Shown piece by piece: positions 8,991 through 17,314 of a DNA stretch of 51,243 bases (its first letter is position 1; every line of letters starts with the position of its first letter). Both the position numbers and the translations under genes were made by a program. The DNA is from Verrucomicrobiota bacterium (GTDB lineage: Bacteria > Verrucomicrobiota > Verrucomicrobiia > Limisphaerales > UBA11358). Where the stretch lies: positions 1-51,243 of the forward strand of contig JAJPJM010000174.1 in NCBI GenBank assembly GCA_021324235.1, written 5' to 3'. The notes below the pieces were generated by a model. That model was given only the letters and a program-made list of their open reading frames with translations. It was not told where the DNA came from and ran no database searches.

Positions 8991-9070
8991 ATCGTGGCCG
9001 GTGGTCGCGTCGAACCGTTCCTGGACGCGGTTGATTTGACAGTCAAACGGCTGAACGCTTTGGCAAACAT

Positions 9071-10204
9071 ATGAACGTCACCGTCCGCGGACGTACCCGG
9101 CAGTATCGCACCGTTGCTTTCGATCCCACGCGGAACGCCGTCCGGCTCATTGAACAACGCCTGCTCCCGCACGAATTCAAAATCGTAGCCACGAAGAATT
9201 TTCGCGAAACCGCCGGGGCCATCCACGACATGGTGGTGCGCGGCGCGGGCGCGATCGGCGCGACCGCAGCCTATGGTCTGGCCCAGGGCGCGCTGGCCTT
9301 TCGTGGGCACGATTTGCGGAAATTTCACCGCCATATCGAGGCCGTTTATCGGATACTCAAAGCCGCGCGGCCCACGGCGGTTGACCCCGTCAACGCCATG
9401 AACGGTGTGCGCGCCGCGATGCGCGCCGGCGAAACCGTTGAGGAGCAACAAAGGCTCGCGCTGGCCGCTGCCGGGGAATTCGCCGGGGAAGATGTGGCGC
9501 ATTGTGAAGCCATCGGCCGCCATGGCGCGAAGCTGATTCGCCACGGCGCGAAAATTCTCACCCATTGCAACGCCGGCTGGCTGGCGTTTGTGGACGTGGG
9601 CACGGCCACCGCGCCGATGTATGCTGCGCAGGCGCAGGGCAAAAAGTTTCATGTCTTTTGCGATGAAACCCGTCCGCGTTCGCAGGGTGCGACGCTCACC
9701 GCGTGGGAACTGGCGCAGCAAAAAATCCCGCACCAGATTATCGCCGATAACGCGGCCGGCCATTTGATGCAGCGTGGCGAGATTGATCTGGTCATCGTCG
9801 GCAGCGACCGCACACTCGGGCGCACCGGCGAAGTCGCGAACAAGATCGGCACCTACACCAAGGCCGTTTTGGCGAAGCGACATGGGATTCCGTTTTATGT
9901 GGCGATTCCCCTTTCGACCATTGATTGGCAGTTAAAATCCGGTTTCGGTATTCCGATCGAGGAACGTCACGAAAGCGAAGTGCTCGGCGCTTGGGGAGTG
10001 ATTTCAAATCCGCAATCCGCAATCCGCAATCCGCAATTGGGCAGGCGAACCTATGTTCGCGTGGCGAATCCCACAAGCGGGGCGCGCAACCCGGGTTTCG
10101 ACGTGACGCCGCCGGAATTGATCACGGGGATCATTACCCCGGTGGGGATTTTCACCCCCCGGGCATTGTGGAGGCAGCGGCAGCGGCTGGGTTACGTCGA
10201 TTGA
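9071..10204 (+). CDS. MtnA-like aldose-1-phosphate isomerase (5-methylthioribose-1-P isomerase family)
   Basis: The family isomerises 5-methylthioribose-1-phosphate to the ribulose form in methionine salvage; close relatives use 5-deoxyribose-1-P or ribose-1,5-bisP. Family marks are 'MVVRGAGAIGATAAYG' (residues 54-69), catalytic Cys166 in THCNAG, 'DETRPRSQGATLTAWEL', catalytic Asp246 in VGSDR, 'ANKIGTYTKAVLAKRHGIPFYVA' and the C-terminal 'GFDVTPPELITGIIT'. The usual GADRIAANGD loop reads GSDRTLGRTGE here, so the substrate may differ. An unusual stretch at residues 313-322 (NPQSAIRNPQ) is encoded by four copies of the heptamer AATCCGC inserted in a surface loop just before 'GRRTYVRVANP'. No other methionine-salvage gene is in the window. 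The length (377) is slightly above the usual 340-360, partly because of this insert. Confidence 0.82.
   Translation: MNVTVRGRTRQYRTVAFDPTRNAVRLIEQRLLPHEFKIVATKNFRETAGAIHDMVVRGAGAIGATAAYGLAQGALAFRGHDLRKFHRHIEAVYRILKAARPTAVDPVNAMNGVRAAMRAGETVEEQQRLALAAAGEFAGEDVAHCEAIGRHGAKLIRHGAKILTHCNAGWLAFVDVGTATAPMYAAQAQGKKFHVFCDETRPRSQGATLTAWELAQQKIPHQIIADNAAGHLMQRGEIDLVIVGSDRTLGRTGEVANKIGTYTKAVLAKRHGIPFYVAIPLSTIDWQLKSGFGIPIEERHESEVLGAWGVISNPQSAIRNPQLGRRTYVRVANPTSGARNPGFDVTPPELITGIITPVGIFTPRALWRQRQRLGYVD
10007..10034. repeat. Four tandem AATCCGC heptamers inside the mtnA-like gene
   Basis: Four perfect 7-bp units in a row, followed by a partial fifth (AAT). Because 7 is not a multiple of 3 the repeat is read in successive frames, giving N-P-Q-S-A-I-R-N-P-Q. 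Similar heptamer arrays occur at 35240-35347 and 41359-41372. Confidence 0.95.
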
Positions 10205-10247
10205 ACTTGCTCCGGCTACAAATTGAAATTAGCTTGGGATTCTGTGT

Positions 10248-10322
10248 GGCGGGGTAGCCAAGTGGTAAGGCAGGGCTCTGCAAAAGCCTCATCCGTCGGT
10301 TCGATTCCGACCCTCGCCTCCA
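10248..10322 (+). tRNA. tRNA-Cys (anticodon GCA), CCA encoded
   Basis: A full cloverleaf can be drawn. The acceptor stem GGCGGGG pairs with CCTCGCC (one G-U). The anticodon stem GGGCT/AGCCT encloses the loop CTGCAAA with anticodon GCA. The T arm is GTCGG-TTCGATT-CCGAC. The discriminator base is U73, the known cysteine identity element, followed by an encoded CCA. The integrase-like gene 165 bases downstream makes this tRNA a likely integration site. Confidence 0.96.
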
Positions 10323-10369
10323 GCTCTAGCTGCTTGAGCAGCACAGAATTAGGAGGTTCGGAAAGCCAA

Positions 10370-10410
10370 TGGCTAACAGTTTGGCTAACAACTTTTGGAT
10401 TGTTCCAAAA
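10370..10410. other. Short direct and inverted repeats between tRNA-Cys and the recombinase
   Basis: Two copies of TGGCTAACA (10370-10378 and 10382-10390) are followed by a perfect inverted repeat TTTTGGA / TCCAAAA (10393-10399 and 10404-10410, 4-base spacer). Placement between a tRNA and a recombinase gene makes these plausible recombinase-binding sites; this is inference. The inverted repeat has no following T-run, so it is a poor terminator. Confidence 0.45.
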
Positions 10411-10486
10411 TTGTTTCAGTATTCGGGATGATTGTCCCGCTATTGCCTGACTGCCGGAATCTTCGCCAAGGTAGGATGGACGACGC

Positions 10487-11491
10487 ATGAACATGAAACT
10501 GCGTTACCGCCTATTCCTACGCCGCAAAAGCGTTTACTACGCCTTTGACGACACCACCAAAACCTTCACCAGCCTCAAGACCAAGGACAAGGCCGAGGCC
10601 GCGCGCCTGCTTGTCGCCATGAACGAAGCCGGCCACCAACCCGCCATGAATTTGAGTCTCGCCCGCGTCTATCTCCGCCACAGCGACCCGCTGGTGTCCA
10701 CGCGCACCTGGCAGAACGTGCTGGATGAAATCATCGCCATCAAAACCGGCCCGACACAGGCGCGCTGGAAATCCGCCGCCAAGGACAAGGCGTTCGACCT
10801 GATCCGCAGCCGCGTCCTGATTGAAACACAGGGCGAACATTTGCTGGCCGTGTTGCGCACCGGCACGGTTTCGACGAATGCGTTTCTGCGGAAGGTTCAC
10901 AACTTCGCCGTGGACATGAATTGGCTGCCCGCGACGGTCATTCCCCGCCGGCAATGGCCCGCCATCCACTACAAGGAGAAACGCGCCATCACACTTGAGG
11001 AACACCAGAAGATCATCGCCGCCGAGGTCAACCCGGAGCGCAAGACGCTGTATCAGTTGTGCTGGCACTTGGGCGCGAGCCAGGGCGACATCGCGAACTT
11101 GAAGGGCGAGGACGTGGACTGGACCAACGGCACGGTGAGCTTCACCCGCAAAAAGACCGGCGTGCCGGTGCTGGTCCACTTGGGCGGCGAGGCGCTGAAT
11201 CTGTTCAAAGATTTGCCCAGCGAAGGTGCATTGTTCCCGTATCTGTCGCGTGTGCGGGCGAACGACCGGGCGACGGAATTTAGATCACGTTGCCGGCAGC
11301 TTGGCCTTAACGGCGTCACATTGCACAGCTACCGCTACGCTTGGGCGGAACGAGCCAAGACCGTCGGCTATCCCGAACGGTTCGCACAGGAGGCTTTGGG
11401 CCACAACAGCAAGGCGGTACATCGCGCTTACGCCAAACGCGCCTTGATGAAAATTCCGTCGTTGGAAGAATATGAGCAAAAGCCAAGGTGA
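10487..11491 (+). CDS. Tyrosine-recombinase-like integrase lacking the first catalytic Arg
   Basis: The 334-residue protein has the two-domain layout of phage-type integrases: an N-terminal SAM-like core-binding region to about residue 150, then a catalytic domain. Conserved residues are Lys222/223 of the beta-hairpin, His280-x-x-Arg283 (HSYR), His306 in LGH and the nucleophile Tyr315 (HRAY). The motif that normally carries Arg I (G-L-R-x-S-E-I) reads G-A-S-Q-G-D-I at residues 196-202, so Arg I is absent. I recall similar 'GxSQxDIxxL' proteins as common in Verrucomicrobia and Planctomycetes, so this may be a family trait rather than decay. It lies just after tRNA-Cys, consistent with an integrated element or a resident recombinase. 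No second att copy was noticed in the window. Confidence 0.8.
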   Translation: MNMKLRYRLFLRRKSVYYAFDDTTKTFTSLKTKDKAEAARLLVAMNEAGHQPAMNLSLARVYLRHSDPLVSTRTWQNVLDEIIAIKTGPTQARWKSAAKDKAFDLIRSRVLIETQGEHLLAVLRTGTVSTNAFLRKVHNFAVDMNWLPATVIPRRQWPAIHYKEKRAITLEEHQKIIAAEVNPERKTLYQLCWHLGASQGDIANLKGEDVDWTNGTVSFTRKKTGVPVLVHLGGEALNLFKDLPSEGALFPYLSRVRANDRATEFRSRCRQLGLNGVTLHSYRYAWAERAKTVGYPERFAQEALGHNSKAVHRAYAKRALMKIPSLEEYEQKPR

Positions 11492-11557
11492 AAGTCGCCT
11501 ACCCGAAACGCGTGGAATGATTTCGCTTTGGACTAATGACAACAACCACTGCGGTTT

Positions 11558-13135
11558 TCATTTTTTGTCCACACTATATTTGTGCCTTCTGGCAATGATT
11601 CCAATAGTTCTAATGGTGAATGCGGTATAAGCCAACACCACTACAAGGTTGAAAACCAGAACCTCAGCCGGCGATACCAAGGTGGTGGAATCATGCAGGC
11701 CATCATTCGCCAGGCACTGATAAAGGTCAAAAACGGCCAGCGTCAACAATCCGATCACGATTGGAAACATGATCGGAAACACCACAAAGCCGCGTGGTGG
11801 CGGGTCATCCCCACGTATTGGCCTAAAACGCGGACGCTTTTGCCATTGTAAAAAACGTGTGTATGGAGCCACCGCAAGACTCGCCGCCGCTATTGAGAGC
11901 GAGATGATTAAACACATTTCTGCCACCGGATTTTGCGAACGCACTTTCCATCCCTGGTAAAGAGCGTGGGCACCGCCGAGTTGGAACCAGATCGTGCATA
12001 TCAAGATCAATCCGAATATCCAAAACTTTAGCGCTCTTAGCATATTTTTTACGTTAACCGGACCGGCTGTGGGATCAGTAACCTTTCTTGGCATGGTCCA
12101 TTCGGCTGCCATATAGGTGTTATCCTCAATTTGTATCTGTTGCCGACGAAGATGTTGTTCGCGGGTCAATATCAACAAATCAACACAGAAGAGATAAAAA
12201 ATGAATGCGGCCAGGAATAAATCAAAGTGTATTGGCACCTGAAAAAAATCACATTTCATGGCAACGACATACACCGCCAACCAAAGCAGATAGACAGTCG
12301 CCCGCTTCCTGAACATCCGAACCATAAATTGCCGTTCGCGCGGAGACTTGGAGTCGTCGGCGTGTGCCTTGAGAGAAACGTAAGCGCTGCCAACGGTCGC
12401 AAACAATCCGCCGATTGACCCTGCTCCGAAAGTCGCGGCACTTTTTATCGTCACTGCTTTTACGAGGGTCAAAGTTGAGATGGAAGCCGTCGCGCCCTTG
12501 GCCAGCGCGACGGCAGTAATAGTTTTCACCAACGTCGCCGGCGCGGCTTGAACGGAATTGGCGGAAATCGCTCCGGCAAGAGTTGCCGTCGTCGAATTCA
12601 CGCCGCGTCGCATCAATAATTTCTGCAATTTTTCCACCGCTCGGTTCACGCGCTTCTTGGCCGCGTCTTCACTTGCACCCAAAGCCGCGCCTACTTCACT
12701 CATGCTTTTGCCTTCAAAAAACCGGAGCACAATAGCGTTGTGATCTATTTCTCCAAGTTCAGCCAAAGCCGTGTCCAGCAGCGGGGCGATTTGCGGCCAC
12801 TCGTCGTTTTCGGGTTCATTCAAAGTGGATTGCATAAATGCCTCCTGTTCTCGGTGTTGCCGCCGCCGTTGAATTTTTATTGCATCAGCGGAAGCATATC
12901 GGGCGGTGCGGCAAAGCCAGCCGGACAGCACGGTGTGCCGGGGCAATTTATCCGCCTTGCGCGCCAGAATGATAAAGACGGCCTGCGTGATTTCCTCTGC
13001 CAGATGCGAATCACGCACCTGCCGCAACGCGACGGAATAGACGAGATTGACGTGCCGCGATACCAGTGTGGTGAACGCTTCCTCGGAATGGCTTTGGGCA
13101 TATTCCCGCAGCAACGCTATGTCGTCGGTCATCAT
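11558..13135 (-). CDS. ECF-type RNA polymerase sigma factor fused to a membrane domain
   Basis: The N-terminal 170 residues form an ECF sigma factor. Region 2 contains '[25 protein letters not shown]...[15 protein letters not shown]', and region 4 contains '[36 protein letters not shown]'. A linker with the phrase '[23 protein letters not shown]', typical of Verrucomicrobia/Planctomycetes sigma proteins, leads into a C-terminal half with about six hydrophobic segments (from about residue 230 to the end). No separate anti-sigma gene is adjacent, so the membrane half may hold the sigma part at the membrane until a signal arrives. Several Met codons are possible starts (13156, 13144, 13135, 13132); I use 13135, which directly precedes the conserved TDDIALL start. 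Confidence 0.82.
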   Translation of the reverse strand: MMTDDIALLREYAQSHSEEAFTTLVSRHVNLVYSVALRQVRDSHLAEEITQAVFIILARKADKLPRHTVLSGWLCRTARYASADAIKIQRRRQHREQEAFMQSTLNEPENDEWPQIAPLLDTALAELGEIDHNAIVLRFFEGKSMSEVGAALGASEDAAKKRVNRAVEKLQKLLMRRGVNSTTATLAGAISANSVQAAPATLVKTITAVALAKGATASISTLTLVKAVTIKSAATFGAGSIGGLFATVGSAYVSLKAHADDSKSPRERQFMVRMFRKRATVYLLWLAVYVVAMKCDFFQVPIHFDLFLAAFIFYLFCVDLLILTREQHLRRQQIQIEDNTYMAAEWTMPRKVTDPTAGPVNVKNMLRALKFWIFGLILICTIWFQLGGAHALYQGWKVRSQNPVAEMCLIISLSIAAASLAVAPYTRFLQWQKRPRFRPIRGDDPPPRGFVVFPIMFPIVIGLLTLAVFDLYQCLANDGLHDSTTLVSPAEVLVFNLVVVLAYTAFTIRTIGIIARRHKYSVDKK

Positions 13136-13216
13136 CTTACCCATATATGGACGCACTCGTGAAAAGGGGACAATTTTTTATTTCGACGCTGGCAATGCGC
13201 CGCGGCCAGATGACAT

Positions 13217-13486
13217 TCATACTTTCACGGCAGCCGGTTTTCGGAAGCGGACGGTCTGGGTTGTATTCTGCACCTCGGAATTTTTCTCTTCAGTTTTGGC
13301 TATCCCAACTTCCTCGCCCCTGTCCCTCTGTTTCCGGTTCATTTCCTGAATCTGCTTTTCGACGATGCGAATAGCTTTGTCGAGCCAAGCTTCGTCGCAG
13401 CTCATCCGCTCGATCTCAACGGTGGCAAACCATTTGCGGGCGTTCTGCGGCGGCTTGCCCGACGGCTTGAGATGCCAGGCTCGCAC
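13217..13486 (-). CDS. Hypothetical short protein, possibly a gene remnant
   Basis: This open frame of 89 codons starts with GTG and ends in a charged, helix-prone segment (IVEKQIQEMNRKQRDRGEE). The preceding in-frame stop is about 20 bases upstream of the first recognisable residues. I recognise no domain. The whole 440-base stretch 13157-13597 between the sigma-factor start and the ClC gene holds only this frame. It may be the 3' remnant of a larger gene. Confidence 0.3.
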   Translation of the reverse strand: MRAWHLKPSGKPPQNARKWFATVEIERMSCDEAWLDKAIRIVEKQIQEMNRKQRDRGEEVGIAKTEEKNSEVQNTTQTVRFRKPAAVKV

Positions 13487-13597
13487 CAGGAACGGCGTGT
13501 ACTAATTCGGCCAGCAAATATGCTCGCCGCTTCCTCCATTCCCACGCACGCAGGCCGAGGCCGTCCGTCTGTTGTTACTTGTCGGTGGCGTTTCAGG

Positions 13598-15319
13598 TCA
13601 GAGACTGCTTTGTGCGGCGTTGATTTGGGCACGCAGTAAATCGTGCAATGTAACCATGCCCAGCAGCTTGCCGCTTTCAGCATCGCAAACCAGCACCGTG
13701 CCGGTCGGCGATTCAATAAGCAGGGCTTGCAATTCGCGGATGGTCTGGCGTGGACCACAGCGAACGACGGGAGCCAATTTTGGTGCCCGATTTTCGGCCA
13801 TCGCCTCTGTCAGTTCAGTTCGCGTGGCAACGCCGGCCAATTTATCCTCCCGCATGATCGGAAAGCACGTGAACGCATAAGCTTTCAAAACTTTCTCCAC
13901 TTCCGCAGGTTCCAAACTGTTCAAAACAATGGGCTGCAAATTCGCAATTGCAGAGACGGGCAGCTTTTCCCAGCTTTGCAGGTCACGCGGCGGGAGCAGC
14001 TTCTCCAGCTTGTGGCCGTCCTGTTCCAAAATGGCGTCGTAGAAATTCGCGCGCGTCAGGCGGCGGCTGACGCCTTGACTGATGAGTGCGCCGATCATCA
14101 GCACCGGCACAAGGGAAAATTCATGCGTCATTTCGAATACAATAAGGATGCCCGTTACCGGCGCACGCACCACCGCACCCAGACAGGCGCTCATGCCGAC
14201 GACCGCCAGCGTAAGTGAATCCTCGGAGGGCAGCGGTGTCACCAACCCGACCACACCAGCCAGCAACAATCCGCTCATACCACCAAAGAACAGCGTCGGA
14301 GAAAAAATCCCGCCACAACCACCGAAGCCATAGCAGAGGACCGTCGCCAGCAATTTTGCCCCCAGCAGCACACCGGCAATGTCCCAGGGCAATTGCTGGT
14401 TCAATCCAGCGGAAAGGTCGCCATAGCCCAAACCAAACACGCCGAGCCGTCCAGTCAGCAAGAACACGGTCGCGCCGATGCCCCATGCCAACGTTGCCCC
14501 GATGGCGGGTTTCAGCCAGCCAGGAATTTTGCCCGGTTGCCGCTGTCTTTCACGTAAGTTCAGGGTTGTCTTCTGGAACAGAACGCCCATCAAACTTGCC
14601 AGTGTCGCAGCGAACGGCGTCAGCACATACGCCCGCCACGTTGGCGCTTCGATATTTGCGATGGAGAACGCAGGCTGCCTGCCGACCAAACCGTGCACGA
14701 TGAGTGCGCCGATCACCGAGGCCAGCAATACGCTGCTGAGCAGATTGCTGTTCAAATCCTGGATGATTTCCTCCATCACGAACGTCACCGCAGCTATTGG
14801 CGTATTAAAGGCCGCCGCCAGGCCCGCCGCCGCGCCTGAAGCGGTCGCACGACGACGGTTCTGTTTCGCCTCCCCCGTCAGACCCGCCAGTTGCGATGCC
14901 AACCCGGCAGCCACATGCACGCTGGGACCTTCCCGGCCCAGGCTGCTGCCGCCACCGATGCTCAACACGCCACCCAAAAATTTCACCCACACCGTGCGCC
15001 ACGGGATGACACCGAAATCCTTCCAGAAAGCCACCTTGGCTTGCGGGATGCCGCTGCCGGCTGCTTCCCGGCAGAATGTATTCAGCAAATATCCCGCTGC
15101 CAGGGCGGTGGACACCATGACGACAAAACTTCCGGCTAAAAATGTGGCGTGAGATTGCGTGGCCAGCCGGACGAAGGTCGCGTTGTACAGGATGTTGATC
15201 AACAATTGAAATGCGACCACTGCTAAACCCGCGCCGAGCCCGTAAAGGCAGGTTTGCAGGATGTTACGGGTGTTTTTGGGCAGTTTTCCGAAATAACCCG
15301 ATAGTGATGTAGCAAACAC
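13598..15319 (-). CDS. ClC-family chloride/proton antiporter with CBS domains
   Basis: This is an inner-membrane ClC protein of 573 residues with about ten helices. Selectivity-filter motifs are present: GSGIP at residues 88-92, GREGP at 128-132 with the gating Glu130, and 'GGIFSPTLF' for GxFxP. The inner proton glutamate is also present (FVMEE, Glu184, aligning with E203 of E. coli ClcA), so it should work as a 2Cl-/H+ exchanger rather than a channel. Residues from about 440 on form two CBS units (SAIANLQPIVLNSLEPAEVEKVL...; TGTVLVCDAESGKLLGMVTLHDLL) that could sense nucleotides. The start codon is GTG at 15319. It has no operon partner. Confidence 0.92.
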   Translation of the reverse strand: MFATSLSGYFGKLPKNTRNILQTCLYGLGAGLAVVAFQLLINILYNATFVRLATQSHATFLAGSFVVMVSTALAAGYLLNTFCREAAGSGIPQAKVAFWKDFGVIPWRTVWVKFLGGVLSIGGGSSLGREGPSVHVAAGLASQLAGLTGEAKQNRRRATASGAAAGLAAAFNTPIAAVTFVMEEIIQDLNSNLLSSVLLASVIGALIVHGLVGRQPAFSIANIEAPTWRAYVLTPFAATLASLMGVLFQKTTLNLRERQRQPGKIPGWLKPAIGATLAWGIGATVFLLTGRLGVFGLGYGDLSAGLNQQLPWDIAGVLLGAKLLATVLCYGFGGCGGIFSPTLFFGGMSGLLLAGVVGLVTPLPSEDSLTLAVVGMSACLGAVVRAPVTGILIVFEMTHEFSLVPVLMIGALISQGVSRRLTRANFYDAILEQDGHKLEKLLPPRDLQSWEKLPVSAIANLQPIVLNSLEPAEVEKVLKAYAFTCFPIMREDKLAGVATRTELTEAMAENRAPKLAPVVRCGPRQTIRELQALLIESPTGTVLVCDAESGKLLGMVTLHDLLRAQINAAQSSL

Positions 15320-15492
15320 AACGTCAATATATTTACAAAAATGCGTCGCAATTCAAGAATTCTACGCGGAGAAGACAGGAGTCGCCGGTTTTTCGATGGT
15401 CAAACCATCGCGGCGGGCATTCTTTCGTTTCTAGTATCCCCCCACCCACAGTGGATCATTGAAGTTGTTGAAGCAAATGGTATAGTTCAACC

Positions 15493-16674
15493 ATGGAAGG
15501 CGGGAAAGTGTTGATCTCCGGTGGCGGCATCGCGGGACTCACCCTCGGAATCCTCCTGAAAGAAAAGGGGTATGAACCGACAATCATTGAACGCGACCCT
15601 GCGATCCGTACCGAAGGCTACGTTATAGATTTCTTCAGCACCGGGTGGGATGTTGCACGGCGCATGAACCTGATCGGGGAATTGCGGAAAATAATCTACC
15701 CGATTGATTCTCTGGAATATGTGGACGCGGACGGCAGGCCATATCTCTCGCTCCCCATTGAAAGCGTGAGAAACGCGCTCGACGGAGAATATACCTATAT
15801 GCAGCGTTCCGATCTTGAGCGCGTCCTTTTTGACCGCGCCAAAACGGTCGGTTTCTCGGTTCGTTTCAACACGACGATCAAATCACTCGAAGAAAATGTT
15901 TCCGAGGTGGTCGTCACATTCCAGAATGACACGAAAGAATCCTACGCTCTGGTTTTCGGCGCAGACGGCGTGCACTCGCGCGTCCGGGAGTTGACGTTCG
16001 GCCCCGAGTCGCAATTCGACCGCTTCCTCGGCTATTATGTCGCCGCGTTCCATATCGAACATCACCATTATAACATCGGCAGGTCGCTAGCCATATACGA
16101 GGAACCGAATCGCTCCCTGTGGGTTTACTCACTGGGAGAAAATAGGTTGAGTGCAATATACGTTTTCCGGCACAAGAACATCGGGTACGTTCCCCCCGCA
16201 GAACGACTGCCGCTGCTACAGGAAACATATTGCGGCGCGGGTTGGCTTGCCGAGAACATCCTCGCCGATTTTCCCGCAACCCAACCGATCTTTTTCGATT
16301 CGGCCACACAGATTGTCATGCCAGCGTGGAGCAAGGGGCGCATCGCTCTTCTCGGCGACGCGTGCGCGTGTCTTACCCTGCTTGCCGGACAGGGGTCGCA
16401 TTTGGCGATGGCGGAGGCCTACGTTATTGCACAGGAACTGGAGCGCCACGGCGGCGATTACCGTACCGCGTTTGCCGCGTACGAAAAAACGCTCCAAGCC
16501 GTGACTAAGAAGAAGCAACGGGACGCCATACGGATTTCAAAGTTTTTCGTACCGTCAAAACGATCTTTTGTGCCGCTGCGGCGGCTCCTTCAAAAGACTC
16601 TTTTCAGCAATCTTCTTATAAGGTATGGGCTCGAAATTTTCGGCTTGAAAAGTGCGTTGTCGGGGTATCAATAA
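15493..16674 (+). CDS. FAD-dependent monooxygenase (PHBH/TetX type)
   Basis: This is a class A flavoprotein monooxygenase of 393 residues, which hydroxylates a small, usually aromatic or polycyclic substrate with NAD(P)H and O2. Motifs in order are the FAD-binding GGGIAG (residues 10-15) with Glu of 'IIERD' at the end of the second strand, the DG motif in 'GADGVHSRVR', and the GD motif 'LLGDACACLTLLAGQGSHLAM' near residue 290. The last 60 residues are basic and hydrophobic. The substrate is unknown; the overall pattern resembles TetX-like and salicylate-hydroxylase-like enzymes, but that alone does not imply resistance. A purine-poor leader precedes the ATG. The flanking DNA holds only poorly conserved genes. 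Confidence 0.85.
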   Translation: MEGGKVLISGGGIAGLTLGILLKEKGYEPTIIERDPAIRTEGYVIDFFSTGWDVARRMNLIGELRKIIYPIDSLEYVDADGRPYLSLPIESVRNALDGEYTYMQRSDLERVLFDRAKTVGFSVRFNTTIKSLEENVSEVVVTFQNDTKESYALVFGADGVHSRVRELTFGPESQFDRFLGYYVAAFHIEHHHYNIGRSLAIYEEPNRSLWVYSLGENRLSAIYVFRHKNIGYVPPAERLPLLQETYCGAGWLAENILADFPATQPIFFDSATQIVMPAWSKGRIALLGDACACLTLLAGQGSHLAMAEAYVIAQELERHGGDYRTAFAAYEKTLQAVTKKKQRDAIRISKFFVPSKRSFVPLRRLLQKTLFSNLLIRYGLEIFGLKSALSGYQ

Positions 16675-16804
16675 GCGAGCGAGTGAAATAGTTTCATAGG
16701 GTTGATGAAATAACCGGGTGATTGTGATGGCGCCTCAACGAGCTTGTCCAATTCCGTTTGGTTGCCGATATCGACCAGCACTCTCAATGATGGCCCGTCT
16801 TGTT

Positions 16805-17272
16805 TCAGCGACCCTGCCTGGATGAATTATCCAAGTCGTTTCTCTCGCCTCCACTCGCCGTAAGGTTAAGGCAGCTTGTTGCACGTTGCCGGCGGCGGAA
16901 GAATGGCCGCCGCAATGGTTTGAACACCGAAGAACAGGCGGATGTGGTCGTCATGGTTCGTTCATCTGCCATCCCGTTTTCCATAATACGAAGACGATGC
17001 TCAGCTCGGCAAAACTCAACAATGCGGGTATGAGCAGCGCCATAATTCCAAAGCGTGACTTTTCCAAAACGAAGGATACCCAGCAATGCCAGTCCCGCCA
17101 TAAACGGAGCGATGCCCAGAAGAATCAAAACACCAATGGGAAAGTGAGGGCCGGATGCGCTCCAGCCCGCATCAATAAAAGCGACAAGATAAATCGGCAA
17201 AGCGACAATTGGAGCTAGCCACACGACGAGCCACGCGGTGAGCGGAAGAACTGCCTGATGAATGATTTTCAT
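16805..17272 (-). CDS. Hypothetical membrane protein, possibly frameshifted at its 3' end
   Basis: The N-terminal 70 residues hold two or three transmembrane segments (AVLPLTAWLVVWLAPIV; IGVLILLGIAPFMAGLALLGI). From about residue 100 the sequence turns into a low-complexity Arg/Ser/Thr stretch that does not look like a folded domain. Downstream on the same strand, in a different frame, a coding-like 3' tail (ending 'GYFINPMKLFHSLAY' then stop, at about 16812-16673) lacks any start. Together they suggest a gene damaged by frameshifts. No family is recognised. Confidence 0.4.
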   Translation of the reverse strand: MKIIHQAVLPLTAWLVVWLAPIVALPIYLVAFIDAGWSASGPHFPIGVLILLGIAPFMAGLALLGILRFGKVTLWNYGAAHTRIVEFCRAEHRLRIMENGMADERTMTTTSACSSVFKPLRRPFFRRRQRATSCLNLTASGGERNDLDNSSRQGR

Positions 17273-17314
17273 TGCGAACGTTTTTCTTTCCCAGCCACGC
17301 CGGGAACTTATTTT

